Below are positions 16,326-24,688 of a stretch of 64,000 nucleotides of DNA, piece after piece (positions within the stretch are counted from its first letter, which is position 1; the number at the start of each line of letters is the position of its first letter). The stretch spans positions 806,001 to 870,000 of the forward strand of contig NZ_BMVY01000001.1 of the NCBI RefSeq assembly GCF_014650955.1, in the 5' to 3' direction. Source of the stretch: Streptomyces tauricus. Its GTDB lineage: Bacteria > Actinomycetota > Actinomycetes > Streptomycetales > Streptomycetaceae. The notes beneath the pieces were generated by a model. That model saw nothing but the letters and a program-made list of their open reading frames with translations. It was not told where the DNA came from and did not search any database. Position numbers and translations under genes: made by a program.

Positions 16326-17213
16326 ATGACCGCCACCGCCACACCGCCCGTGACCGAGGAACGGACACCCACGGCCGAGCCGCGTCGCGAGTACGACGCC
16401 GAACGCCTGTTCAACCGGGTGGCCCTCGGAGTCCTCGTCGCCTTCTCGCTGCTGTGGCTGGTGCCGCTCGCCTGGGCGCTCGCCACCTCGATCCGGCCCG
16501 CGCAGGAGGTCATCACCGACCCCACGAACTGGTTCACCGCCCACCCCACCCTCGCCGCGTACGGGGACATCTTCGACGCGGGGAAGCTGCCCTACTGGTA
16601 CGCGAACAGCTTCATCACCTCGATCCTCACGACCGTGCTCACCGTGGTGGCCGGATCGCTCGCCGCCTTCGCGCTCTCGCAGACCCGTTTCCGGGGGCGC
16701 CGGACCGCGTTCATGATGCTCCTCGCCGGGATCATGATCCCGGGCCAGGTCCTCATGATCCCGCAGTTCCTGGCGCTCCAGGAGGCAGGTCTGCTCAACA
16801 CCTACTGGGGAGTCGTCCTTCCCCAAGTACCCAACGTCGTCGCCGTGTTCGTCTTCAAGCAGTTCTTCGACGGCATCCCCAGGGAACTCATCGACGCGGC
16901 CCGCGCGGACGGCGCGTCCTGGCTGCGCACCTACCGGCAGATCGTCATGCCCATCTCGCGTCCAGTGATCTCCGCCGTCACGATCTTCGTGTTCGTCGGC
17001 GTCTGGAACAACTTCCTGTGGCCCCTCCTGGTCGTCACCGACCCGGAGATGATGACCCTCCCCGTCGGACTGACCTCCGTCCAGGACGTGTTCGGCGTCC
17101 CCTACGCCCAGTTGATGGCCTCCGCCGTGCTCGGCGCCATCCCGCTCCTTGCCGTGTTCGCGCTGTTCCAGCGGCGCATCGTCGAGGGCATCGCCGGCAC
17201 CGGCCTCAAGTAG
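16326..17213 (+). CDS. Sugar ABC transporter permease (MalG/UgpE type)
   Basis: 295 residues with six predicted helices and the EAA loop IDAARADGASWLRTYRQIVMP. The C-terminus LGAIPLLAVFALFQRRIVEGIAGTGLK is the usual MalG-type end. The start ATG lies 2 bp after the stop of the first permease, and the same frame is open upstream, but that stretch is antisense-like shadow. It is the third gene of the arabinoside uptake operon. The ATPase subunit is missing locally. Confidence 0.93.
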   Translation: MTATATPPVTEERTPTAEPRREYDAERLFNRVALGVLVAFSLLWLVPLAWALATSIRPAQEVITDPTNWFTAHPTLAAYGDIFDAGKLPYWYANSFITSILTTVLTVVAGSLAAFALSQTRFRGRRTAFMMLLAGIMIPGQVLMIPQFLALQEAGLLNTYWGVVLPQVPNVVAVFVFKQFFDGIPRELIDAARADGASWLRTYRQIVMPISRPVISAVTIFVFVGVWNNFLWPLLVVTDPEMMTLPVGLTSVQDVFGVPYAQLMASAVLGAIPLLAVFALFQRRIVEGIAGTGLK

Positions 17214-17257
17214 CCCCACCAGCACATCAGTTCACACCCTCTGAGAAAGGCCCCAGC

Positions 17258-18775
17258 ATGCCGCACACCGCACGGTTCACCGTCGACCCCGAGTTCACCG
17301 TCGGGGAGGTGGACCCGCGCCTGTACGGAACGTTCGTCGAGCACATGGGGCGCTGCGTCTACACCGGCATCTACGAGCCCGAGCACCCCTCCGCCGACGC
17401 CGCCGGCTTCCGGACGGACGTCGCCGACCTGGTACGGGAACTGGGTACGGGCCTGGTCCGCTACCCCGGCGGCAACTTCGTATCCGGCTACCACTGGGAG
17501 GACGGGGTCGGCCCCGCCGCCGAACGGCCGCGCCGGCTCGACCTGGCCTGGCGCTCCATCGAGACCAACCAGGTGGGCACCGACGAGTTCCTCACCTGGG
17601 CCAAGGAGCAGGGCCTCGACCCGATGATGGCGGTCAACCTCGGCACCCGCGGGATCGACGCCGCCCGCGCCCTGGTGGAGTACTGCAACCAGCCCAGCGG
17701 CACCGCCTGGTCCGACCTGCGGATCAAGCACGGCTACTCGGCGCCGCACGACGTCAAGCTGTGGTGCCTGGGCAACGAGATGGACGGCCCCTGGCAGACC
17801 GGCCACAAGAGCGCCACCGAGTACGGACGGCTCGCGGCCGAGACCGGCAAGGCGATGCGCCAGGTCGACCCGTCCATCGAGCTGGTCGCCTGCGGCAGCT
17901 CGAACGCGGCCATGCCGACCTTCGGCACCTGGGAGCGCGAGGTCCTGGAGCAGACGTACGACGAGGTGGACTACCTCTCCCTGCACGCCTACTACGAGGA
18001 GTTCGACGGCGACCGCGCCAGCTTCCTGGCCTCCGGGGCGCACATGGACCAGTACATCCGCGACGTGGTCGCCACCGCGGACCACGTCCGGGCCGCGCGC
18101 GGCGCCAAGAAGCACATCAGGCTCTCGTTCGACGAGTGGAACGTCTGGTACGCGGCCCGTTTCGTCGGCGAGCGCAACCTGGAGACCGCCGAGACGCCCC
18201 GGCTGATCGAGGACACCTACAGCGTGACCGACGCCGTCGTGGTCGGCTCGCTGCTCATCACGCTGCTGCGCAACGCCGACCGGGTGGCCATCGCGTGCCT
18301 CGCCCAACTGGTCAACGTCATCGCCCCGATCCGCAGCGAACCGGGCGGCCCGAGCTGGCGGCAGACCATCTTCCACCCGTTCGCCCAGGCGGCCCGGTTC
18401 GCCACGGGCAAGGTGCTGCGCACCGAGGTCACCGGGTCCCGGATCGACACCGAGCGGCACGGGGACGTATCGGCGCTCGACACGGTGGTGACGTACGACG
18501 AGGAGAGCGGCGCCGTGACCGTCCTGGCCGTCAACCGCGGTCAGGAGCAGGCGCTGAACCTGCGGGCCGAGCTGCGCGGCGCGCTGACCGGCTACCGGGT
18601 CCTTGAGCACCTCGTCCTGGCCGACCAGGACCCGGACGCCGTCAACACCCAGACCGAACCGGACCGGGTGACTCCGCGCACCAGCGGCGGGGCCGAGGTC
18701 TCGGCCGACGGCGCACTGGAGGCGGAGCTGGCCCCGGTGTCCTGGAACGTCATCCGCCTGACACCGACTGCCTGA
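17258..18775 (+). CDS. Alpha-L-arabinofuranosidase, glycoside hydrolase family 51
   Basis: 505 residues, typical of GH51. It releases terminal alpha-L-arabinofuranose from arabino-oligosaccharides. The barrel shows YGTFVEHMGRCVYTGIYEPEH and LVRYPGGNFVSGYHWEDGVGP. The acid/base is E174 in WCLGNEMDGPWQ, and the nucleophile is E293 in SFDEWNVWY. A C-terminal beta-sandwich ends SWNVIRLT. No signal peptide is seen, so it is intracellular and acts on sugars imported by the preceding ABC system. GAGAAAGG precedes the ATG. Confidence 0.95.
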   Translation: MPHTARFTVDPEFTVGEVDPRLYGTFVEHMGRCVYTGIYEPEHPSADAAGFRTDVADLVRELGTGLVRYPGGNFVSGYHWEDGVGPAAERPRRLDLAWRSIETNQVGTDEFLTWAKEQGLDPMMAVNLGTRGIDAARALVEYCNQPSGTAWSDLRIKHGYSAPHDVKLWCLGNEMDGPWQTGHKSATEYGRLAAETGKAMRQVDPSIELVACGSSNAAMPTFGTWEREVLEQTYDEVDYLSLHAYYEEFDGDRASFLASGAHMDQYIRDVVATADHVRAARGAKKHIRLSFDEWNVWYAARFVGERNLETAETPRLIEDTYSVTDAVVVGSLLITLLRNADRVAIACLAQLVNVIAPIRSEPGGPSWRQTIFHPFAQAARFATGKVLRTEVTGSRIDTERHGDVSALDTVVTYDEESGAVTVLAVNRGQEQALNLRAELRGALTGYRVLEHLVLADQDPDAVNTQTEPDRVTPRTSGGAEVSADGALEAELAPVSWNVIRLTPTA

Positions 18776-18874
18776 CACCTGCTGCCCGATCCCCGCGGCC
18801 CGACCCCGCTGTGTGACGTCACCCCGGCGTCACCGACCGAACAGATCCGACCCCCACCCCCTCGGGAGAATCTG

Positions 18875-20071
18875 ATGTCGGCAAGACCACGTACGCCCCT
18901 ACCCCCACTCCGCCTGGCCGCCCTCGGCTCCGCGCTGGTCGCGCTCCTGGCGGCGCTGCTCACCGCGCAGACCGGCACGGCCGGCGCGGCGACCGGCACC
19001 GTGCTGCGCAACGACACCGGCCTGTACCCCCGGGCCGTCCGTCTCGCGTACAACGGGAACGCCAACGGCCGCGTCCTGTCGTCGGTGGTCACGTTCTCCG
19101 GGAACAACGGACTCGGCGCCGTCTACGAGAGCACCGACTCCGGCGCCTCCTTCCGCCAGGTCGGCACCGTCGGCGACCCGGAGGCGGCGGGCGGGCAGGG
19201 ACTGTGCTGCTCCACGCTCTTCGAACTCCCGCGGGCGATCGGGAATCTGCCCGCCGGCACCCTGCTCTGGGCGGCCTCGGTCGGCCAGGACGAGACGAAC
19301 CGGCGGATGGCCCTGCGCGTCTTCAGGAGCAACGACGTGGGCCGCACCTGGAGTTACCTGTCCACCATCGCGACCGCGGGCAGCACCGGTGGCCTGTGGG
19401 AGCCCGAGTTCTCCGTCGACGCCTCCGGGCAGTTGGTCGCCCACTACTCGGACGAGACCGACTCCGCCCACAGCCAGAAGCTGATGGCCGCCCGCACCTC
19501 GAACGGCACGACGTGGACCGGACACCACGCCACCGTCGTCAGCCCCCTGGTCTCCGACCGGCCCGGCATGGCGGTCGTCCGCAAGCTCGGCAACGGCACC
19601 TACTTCATGTCGTACGAGATCTGCGCGGCCCCCGGCCAGTACCAGTGCGTCGTGCACTACCGGACCTCGCCCGACGGCTGGGACTGGTCGAGCGGGCCCT
19701 TCCTCGGCTACCGGCCCGAGACGGCCGACGGCAAGTACTTCAAGCACGCCCCGACCGTCGCCTGGTCCCCCGAGGCCGGCAATCCGCTGGGCCGGCTCTT
19801 CCTGATCGGCCAGGTCCTGTACAACAAGGACGGCACGGTGGCCGCCGGGAACAACAAGACGGTCTGGGTCAACAGCGCGGGCGGCAACGGCACTTGGCGG
19901 GAGATCCCGGCACCCGTCACCGTCGCGTCGACGGTCGTCGACCACTGCCCCAACTACAGCTCGGCCCTGCTGCCGTCGGCGGACGGCACCAGCCTGCTGG
20001 AGATCGCCACCGACTGGGACGGTGGCATATGCAAACCGTACTTCGCCACGAAGTCGGTGCCCTCGTCCTGA
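18875..20071 (+). CDS. Secreted sialidase-fold beta-propeller glycosidase, possibly GH93-like exo-arabinanase
   Basis: 398 residues with a clear signal peptide (about 1-38, ending TGAAGA). The mature protein has BNR/Asp-box-like turns: ESTDSGASFRQVG, RSNDVGRTWSYLS and SPDGWDWSSG, as in six-bladed sialidase-type propellers. It lies last in an arabinoside operon after GH51. Exo-1,5-alpha-L-arabinanases of family GH93 have this fold and partner GH51 enzymes, so I infer an extracellular exo-arabinanase feeding the transporter. A plain sialidase or unclassified BNR protein cannot be excluded; I do not see the sialidase RIP motif. GGGAG precedes the ATG. Confidence 0.7.
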   Translation: MSARPRTPLPPLRLAALGSALVALLAALLTAQTGTAGAATGTVLRNDTGLYPRAVRLAYNGNANGRVLSSVVTFSGNNGLGAVYESTDSGASFRQVGTVGDPEAAGGQGLCCSTLFELPRAIGNLPAGTLLWAASVGQDETNRRMALRVFRSNDVGRTWSYLSTIATAGSTGGLWEPEFSVDASGQLVAHYSDETDSAHSQKLMAARTSNGTTWTGHHATVVSPLVSDRPGMAVVRKLGNGTYFMSYEICAAPGQYQCVVHYRTSPDGWDWSSGPFLGYRPETADGKYFKHAPTVAWSPEAGNPLGRLFLIGQVLYNKDGTVAAGNNKTVWVNSAGGNGTWREIPAPVTVASTVVDHCPNYSSALLPSADGTSLLEIATDWDGGICKPYFATKSVPSS

Positions 20072-20089
20072 GTCTTTGACCGCGTGACC

Positions 20090-20126
20090 GTGGGCCGATC
20101 GCGACGACTCGTCGTGGTCGGCCCAC
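20090..20126 (+). terminator. Hairpin terminator after the arabinoside operon
   Basis: The arms GTGGGCCGA (20090-20098) and TCGGCCCAC (20118-20126) are perfectly complementary. They enclose a second stem, CGACG/CGTCG, with a 3-nt loop. It starts 18 bp after the last gene of the operon. There is no U-tract, as is common in Streptomyces. Confidence 0.75.
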
Positions 20127-20190
20127 AGCTGTCCCGCACCCAGGCCTGCCCCCGGGGATGCTCCCCTACCCCGCTCCACCGTCCGCCACG

Positions 20191-20206
20191 CGTGGTATAG
20201 ACCACT
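20191..20206. promoter_or_regulatory. dre-like (HutC/DasR-type GntR) operator before the P450 gene
   Basis: TGGTATAGACCA (20193-20204) in the context CGTGGTATAGACCACT differs by one base from the TGGTCTAGACCA core of DasR-responsive elements as I remember them. It lies 81 bp before the P450 start. Any HutC-family GntR regulator could use it. Confidence 0.5.
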
Positions 20207-20286
20207 CGGCGTTCCGGAATGCAACTATGCCCGAGATGGGCATTGATGTACGCGCCCGTGAACGTTGTGAAGGAGCACTGATCCAA

Positions 20287-21669
20287 GTGACGGTCGCTAC
20301 GCCTCCTCCCATTCCCAGAGCGGCGGGCTCCCTCCCGTTGCTGGGCCACGCGATACAGCTCATGCGCGACAACCTCGGTTTCATCGCCTCACTCCGCGAG
20401 ACATACGGTCCCGTGGTCGAGATAACCCTCCAGCCCGGCACCCGGACCCTGATCGTCCAGGACCCCGCACTGATCCGCGCCATGCTGGTGGACCTCGGCC
20501 CCAGCCTCGACAAGGGCCGGTTCTTCGAGAAGATGGGCCAGCTCCTGGGTGACAGCGTGGTCACCGCCGCCGGTCAGGAACACGTGCGCAAGCGGCGCCA
20601 GTTGCAGCCGGCGTTCACCCACACCGAGATCGCCCGGTACGTCGACATCATGCGCGGCGAAGCCGAGGCCGCCGTCTCCCGCTGGCGGCCCGGCGAGGTC
20701 GTCGATGTCCGCGAGGCGATGGTCAAGCTCTCCCTCGACATGCTCGCCAAGACCGTCTTCTCGGGCAGCCTCGATGAGGAAACGTTCCTGCGGCTGCGTA
20801 GCGATCTGTCCGTGGTCATGAACGGCGTCGGGGCGCGCGTCATGCTCCCCGACTGGGCCGAGCGGCTGCCCCTGCCCTTCAACCGCCGCTTCAACGAGGC
20901 CCGTGACGCCGTGCGCGCCACCATCGACGAAGCGCTCGGCGAGCTGCGGGCCTCAGGCCACGACACCGGCGACATGCTGTCGATGCTGCTGCGCGCCCGG
21001 GACGAGGAGACCGGCGAACCCCTCACCGGTGATCAGATCTGCTCCGAGATCCTCACGCTCGCCGTGGCCGGCACCGAGACCACGGCATCCGTCCTGTCAT
21101 GGATCCTGTACGAACTCGCCCGCGACCCCGCCGTCGAGGCCCGCGTCCAGGCCGAACTGGCGGACGTGCTGGGAGAGCGGCCGGTCACCTTCGACGACGC
21201 CATGCGGCTCCCCTACCTCAACCGGGTCATCACGGAGGCCCTGCGGCTCCACCACACGGGATGGCTCGTCACCCGTCGTACGGTCACGGACACCCGTCTC
21301 GGGGAGTGGACCGTGCCGGCCGGTACGGAGCTGGCCTACTGCCAGCACGCCCTGCACCGCGATCCGGAACTCTTCGCCGACCCCCTCGACTTCAACCCCG
21401 ACCGCTGGCTGGACGACGCGCAGGCCCGGCTGCCCGCGGGGGCCTTCCTGCCCTTCGGGGCCGGCAGACACAAGTGCATCGGCGACCGGTTCGCGCTCAC
21501 CGAGCTGATCACCGCGATCGCGGTGATCACACGCGAGGTGCGGTTCACTCTGGCGCCGGGCCAGACCGTCCAGCCGGTGGCGCGGGCCACCGTACGCCCC
21601 AGGACACTGCTGATGACCGCCGGTCCCCGAGTCGGCTCCGAGCCCGGGCGGACCGAACCCGCCGAGTAG
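20287..21669 (+). CDS. Cytochrome P450
   Basis: 460 residues. An N-terminal proline-rich hinge (PPPIPRAAGSLPLLGHA) is followed by the P450 fold. The I-helix oxygen-binding AGTETTAS, the K-helix ExxR in TEALR, and the heme loop PFGAGRHKCIGDRF with ligand C397 are all present. LVTRRTVTDTRLGEWTVPAGTELAYCQHALHRDP resembles terpene-hydroxylating bacterial P450s such as the CYP170/CYP183 type, from memory. GTG at 20287 is preferred because GAAGGAG lies 11 nt upstream and the usual N-terminal pattern follows. No terpene cyclase or ferredoxin is adjacent, so the substrate is open. The next gene is an amine oxidase 190-330 bp away. Confidence 0.92.
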   Translation: MTVATPPPIPRAAGSLPLLGHAIQLMRDNLGFIASLRETYGPVVEITLQPGTRTLIVQDPALIRAMLVDLGPSLDKGRFFEKMGQLLGDSVVTAAGQEHVRKRRQLQPAFTHTEIARYVDIMRGEAEAAVSRWRPGEVVDVREAMVKLSLDMLAKTVFSGSLDEETFLRLRSDLSVVMNGVGARVMLPDWAERLPLPFNRRFNEARDAVRATIDEALGELRASGHDTGDMLSMLLRARDEETGEPLTGDQICSEILTLAVAGTETTASVLSWILYELARDPAVEARVQAELADVLGERPVTFDDAMRLPYLNRVITEALRLHHTGWLVTRRTVTDTRLGEWTVPAGTELAYCQHALHRDPELFADPLDFNPDRWLDDAQARLPAGAFLPFGAGRHKCIGDRFALTELITAIAVITREVRFTLAPGQTVQPVARATVRPRTLLMTAGPRVGSEPGRTEPAE

Positions 21670-21712
21670 TGAACGCCGTTGCGGAACACATGGCTCCCCC
21701 GGCGGCCCGACA

Positions 21713-21736
21713 ACTCGGCGACTCGGCGACTCGGCG
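21713..21736. repeat. Short tandem repeat, 8 bp x 3
   Basis: ACTCGGCG occurs three times in a row after the P450 gene. The surrounding gap (21670-21901) holds no other feature I can support apart from the next gene's leader. Confidence 0.6.
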
Positions 21737-21901
21737 GCTTGGGCGACTCCCGGGGGACGTCATCTCAACTTCCAGGGTGAACGTCCGGTTCTCACAGGGG
21801 CGTTGACCAGGGACTCGTCATATGACGGAACGAGTGGTTTGAGCTCCCCGTCCGTGTGAATGCACTGGTTCCGCGCCGGTCGTGCGCCAAGCATGATCTT
21901 G

Positions 21902-23941
21902 ATGAGTACACACGACATGAACACCCCGGACCTGACCACGTCGGACGCGCCCACCAAGGCCGTGAGCACCACGCCCGTGAGCCCTTCGGACCTGACCATG
22001 GCCAACAACGTGCCGCCGACACGGCGTTCCGTGGTCACGGTGACCGGTGCCACGGTCCTTGCCGCCGGGCTCACCGCGGCCACGGCCTCTTCCGCCACCG
22101 CGCTGAGCCCCGCCGTAGCACCCTCGATCGCACCCGCCGCGGTGCCGCCCGGCATCGATCCGGCGGCCTACACCACGGTCGCCCGCGCCATCGTGGTCTT
22201 CGACAAGAACGACAAACCCCTGGTCCCGTCCTATCTGAAGGCCATCGAGAGCGGGCTGCCGTCGAGCGGGGCCAAGGCGTCCAAGCGGGTCCTGATCGTC
22301 GGGGCCGGTCCCGCCGGGCTGCTCGCCGCCGATCTGCTCAACCGGGTGGGCCATGACGTGGTCGTCATCGAGGCCAACGACAACCGCGTGGGCGGCCGGA
22401 TCAAGACCTTCCGCAAGGGGGGCCACGAGAACGGGGAACAGCCCTTCGCCGATCCACTGCAGTACGCCGAGGCCGGGGCGATGCGGCTGCCCGAGAGCCA
22501 CCCGCTCCTCATGGCGCTGATCGAGAAGTTCCACCTGGCACGCCAGGAGTTCCTGCTGGTGGACGTGGAGGTCGACAACCCGGCCAAGCGGGCCAACCGC
22601 ACCTGGATGCACATCAACGGCGTCCACATGCGCAAGGCCGAGTACGAGGAGGACCCGGCGAAGATCAACGACACCTTCGGCGTCACGGGTCCCAACCGGA
22701 CGAGGACCGCCGCGGCCATCCTCGCGGACGCCCTCGAACCCGCCCACGAGCTCATCCGCGGCAAGGAGGGATCGGCCCTCGTCGAGGGATGGGTCAAGGT
22801 CCTCAAGCGGTACGGCCACTGGTCCATGTACCGCTACCTCACCGAGGTCGCCGGGCTCGACACCAGGACCATCGACCTCGTGGGCACCGTCCAGAACCTG
22901 ACCTCACGGCTCCATCTCTCCTTCCTGCACAGCTTCCTGGGCAGCGCGCTGATCGATCCCAAGACCAAGTTCTGGGAGCTGAAGGGCGGCACCGCGAAGC
23001 TCGTCGACGCGTTGTACGCGCCGGTGAAGGGCAAGGTGCGACTCGACAGGCGTGCCGTGCGCATCGAGCGTGGCGACGGCTTGGTGCGGGTGCACACCGT
23101 GTCCGAGGACTGCCAGACCGGCAAGGGGGGTGCCACGGAGGTGTTCGAGGGGGACGAGGTGATCGTCACCGTGCCCTTTTCCGGCCTGCGCCATGTGGCC
23201 TTCGACCCTCCGCTGACCTACGGCAAGCGCCGGGCCATCACCGAGCTGCACTACGACGCGGCGACCAAGGTGCTGCTGGAGTTCTCGCAGCGCTGGTGGG
23301 AGTTCACCGAGGCGCAGTGGGAGGAGGCGCTGAACTCCATCGATGACGGTCTGTACACCAGGTACAAGAAGGGCCAGGTCAGGGACGGCAGGTACCTCGG
23401 CGCCCACCGGACCGTACGGGACCTGGGGGTGACCGTCCCCGGTGAGCTCAAGGAGTGTTTCAGCGCCTTCCGGCCCGCCGTGCTCGACGACCCCGCGGCC
23501 TCCCATGTGCGGGGCGGCGGCTCGGTGAGCGACAACGCCAACCGGTTCATGTTCTTCGAGCACGCCCATCCGATGGAGGGCAGTGACGGAGGGATCATCC
23601 TCGCCTCCTACAGCTGGTCCGACGACGCCCTGAAGTGGGACGCGTACGCCGACGAGGAGCGGTATCTGCGGGCGCTGGCCGGGGTGCAGGCCGTCTTCGG
23701 GCGGCGCTGCGAGGTGTTCTTCACGACCAAGTGCAAGACCCAGTCGTGGATGCGCGACCACTATGCCTACGGTGAGGCCTCGGTGCTCTTTCCGGGCCAG
23801 CACACGGAACTGTTCCCGGACATCCCCACCTCGGAGGGGCCCATTCATTTCGCGGGGTGCCACACGTCCATCAAGCCGGCCTGGATCGAGGGGGCGCTCG
23901 AATCGGCCGTCAGGACGGCGTTGAGGGTCCACACGGGCTGA
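21902..23941 (+). CDS. Secreted flavin amine oxidase, L-glutamate/L-amino-acid oxidase-like
   Basis: About 679 residues. A long N-terminus leads to [21 protein letters not shown], a twin-arginine-type export signal, so the enzyme is secreted with bound FAD. The FAD site is [19 protein letters not shown] followed by [43 protein letters not shown] and [15 protein letters not shown] align by eye with Streptomyces L-glutamate oxidase. They keep the Arg, Arg, His and Trp that I recall as its substrate-binding residues. It would oxidise an amino acid to oxoacid, ammonia and H2O2. Starts at 21893, 21902 or 21998 ([11 protein letters not shown]) are all possible; none has a strong ribosome site. Confidence 0.85.
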   Translation: MSTHDMNTPDLTTSDAPTKAVSTTPVSPSDLTMANNVPPTRRSVVTVTGATVLAAGLTAATASSATALSPAVAPSIAPAAVPPGIDPAAYTTVARAIVVFDKNDKPLVPSYLKAIESGLPSSGAKASKRVLIVGAGPAGLLAADLLNRVGHDVVVIEANDNRVGGRIKTFRKGGHENGEQPFADPLQYAEAGAMRLPESHPLLMALIEKFHLARQEFLLVDVEVDNPAKRANRTWMHINGVHMRKAEYEEDPAKINDTFGVTGPNRTRTAAAILADALEPAHELIRGKEGSALVEGWVKVLKRYGHWSMYRYLTEVAGLDTRTIDLVGTVQNLTSRLHLSFLHSFLGSALIDPKTKFWELKGGTAKLVDALYAPVKGKVRLDRRAVRIERGDGLVRVHTVSEDCQTGKGGATEVFEGDEVIVTVPFSGLRHVAFDPPLTYGKRRAITELHYDAATKVLLEFSQRWWEFTEAQWEEALNSIDDGLYTRYKKGQVRDGRYLGAHRTVRDLGVTVPGELKECFSAFRPAVLDDPAASHVRGGGSVSDNANRFMFFEHAHPMEGSDGGIILASYSWSDDALKWDAYADEERYLRALAGVQAVFGRRCEVFFTTKCKTQSWMRDHYAYGEASVLFPGQHTELFPDIPTSEGPIHFAGCHTSIKPAWIEGALESAVRTALRVHTG

Positions 23942-23951
23942 CGGGACCGAC

Positions 23952-23975
23952 CCGGCCGGCGTCGAGAGGGCCGGC
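23952..23975. terminator. GC hairpin after the amine oxidase gene
   Basis: GCCGGC (23955-23960) and GCCGGC (23970-23975) can pair across a 9-nt loop, with an alternative CCGGCC/GGCCGG pairing. It lies between the convergent amine-oxidase and tetR ends. Weak evidence. Confidence 0.4.
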
Positions 23976-24040
23976 TGAAGGGCTGACGACCGGGCTGACC
24001 TGTCGAGGTGTCTCCGCGACCGGACAGCCCTGTCGCCGGC

Positions 24041-24688
24041 TCACGGCGTCAGGTACGCCTGCACGGCGGGTGCGTACCGTTCGACGACGGTGTCGAGCGG
24101 TGCCGCGCGCAGTTCGCCGCCCCGCGCGATGCCGTACATCACGCCGAGGCCGAGCAGCATGCCCACGGCGAGTTCGGCGCGCAGCCCGGCGTCGGGGCCG
24201 TCGAGGCGCAGGGCGAGCCGGTCGCTCACCTGGGTGCGGAAGTTGGCGCGGAGCGTGTCTCCCTGGGTGCCCTGGAGCGGGGCGAAGACGATCCGCAGCA
24301 GCGGGTCGGCGCCGCGTTCGCTCTGGCTGACGAGGACGTGGCGGACCATGTGGGGCCCGAGGTCCGCGAGCGGCGCGTCGAGCAGGACGGCGGCGTCCTC
24401 CTCGAAGGACATCACCCGTGCGAAGAGCGTCTCCTTGTTGCCGAAGTACTTCATGATCAGAGGAGGGCTGACACCGGCCCGTTCGGCCACGGCCTTGAGC
24501 GTGATGTCCGCGTGGGCGTGCCGCGCGAGGAGGTGGCGGGCCGCGCGCAGGATGGCCGCCTTGGTGGCTTCGGCGTCGCGGCGGCCCGGGCCGCCGCCGT
24601 CCGTCACGGCCGCCGACCCGGCCACCGCCGTGCGCGCCGGATCCGGCGCGGCCCCATGGGGTGTCGAGGTGGACTTCACGGACCTCAT
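24041..24688 (-). CDS. TetR-family transcriptional regulator
   Basis: 215 residues. A disordered N-terminus of about 35 residues precedes the TetR domain: ATKAAILRAARHLLARHAHADITLKAVAERAGVSPPLIMKYFGNKETLFARVM contains the helix-turn-helix. The ligand domain is of the C-terminal type with LGPHMVRHVLVSQ. Its ATG overlaps the stop of the upstream MFS gene (ATGA), so the repressor is the second gene of the pump operon. Three similar palindromes upstream of the MFS gene are its likely targets. Confidence 0.9.
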   Translation of the reverse strand: MRSVKSTSTPHGAAPDPARTAVAGSAAVTDGGGPGRRDAEATKAAILRAARHLLARHAHADITLKAVAERAGVSPPLIMKYFGNKETLFARVMSFEEDAAVLLDAPLADLGPHMVRHVLVSQSERGADPLLRIVFAPLQGTQGDTLRANFRTQVSDRLALRLDGPDAGLRAELAVGMLLGLGVMYGIARGGELRAAPLDTVVERYAPAVQAYLTP

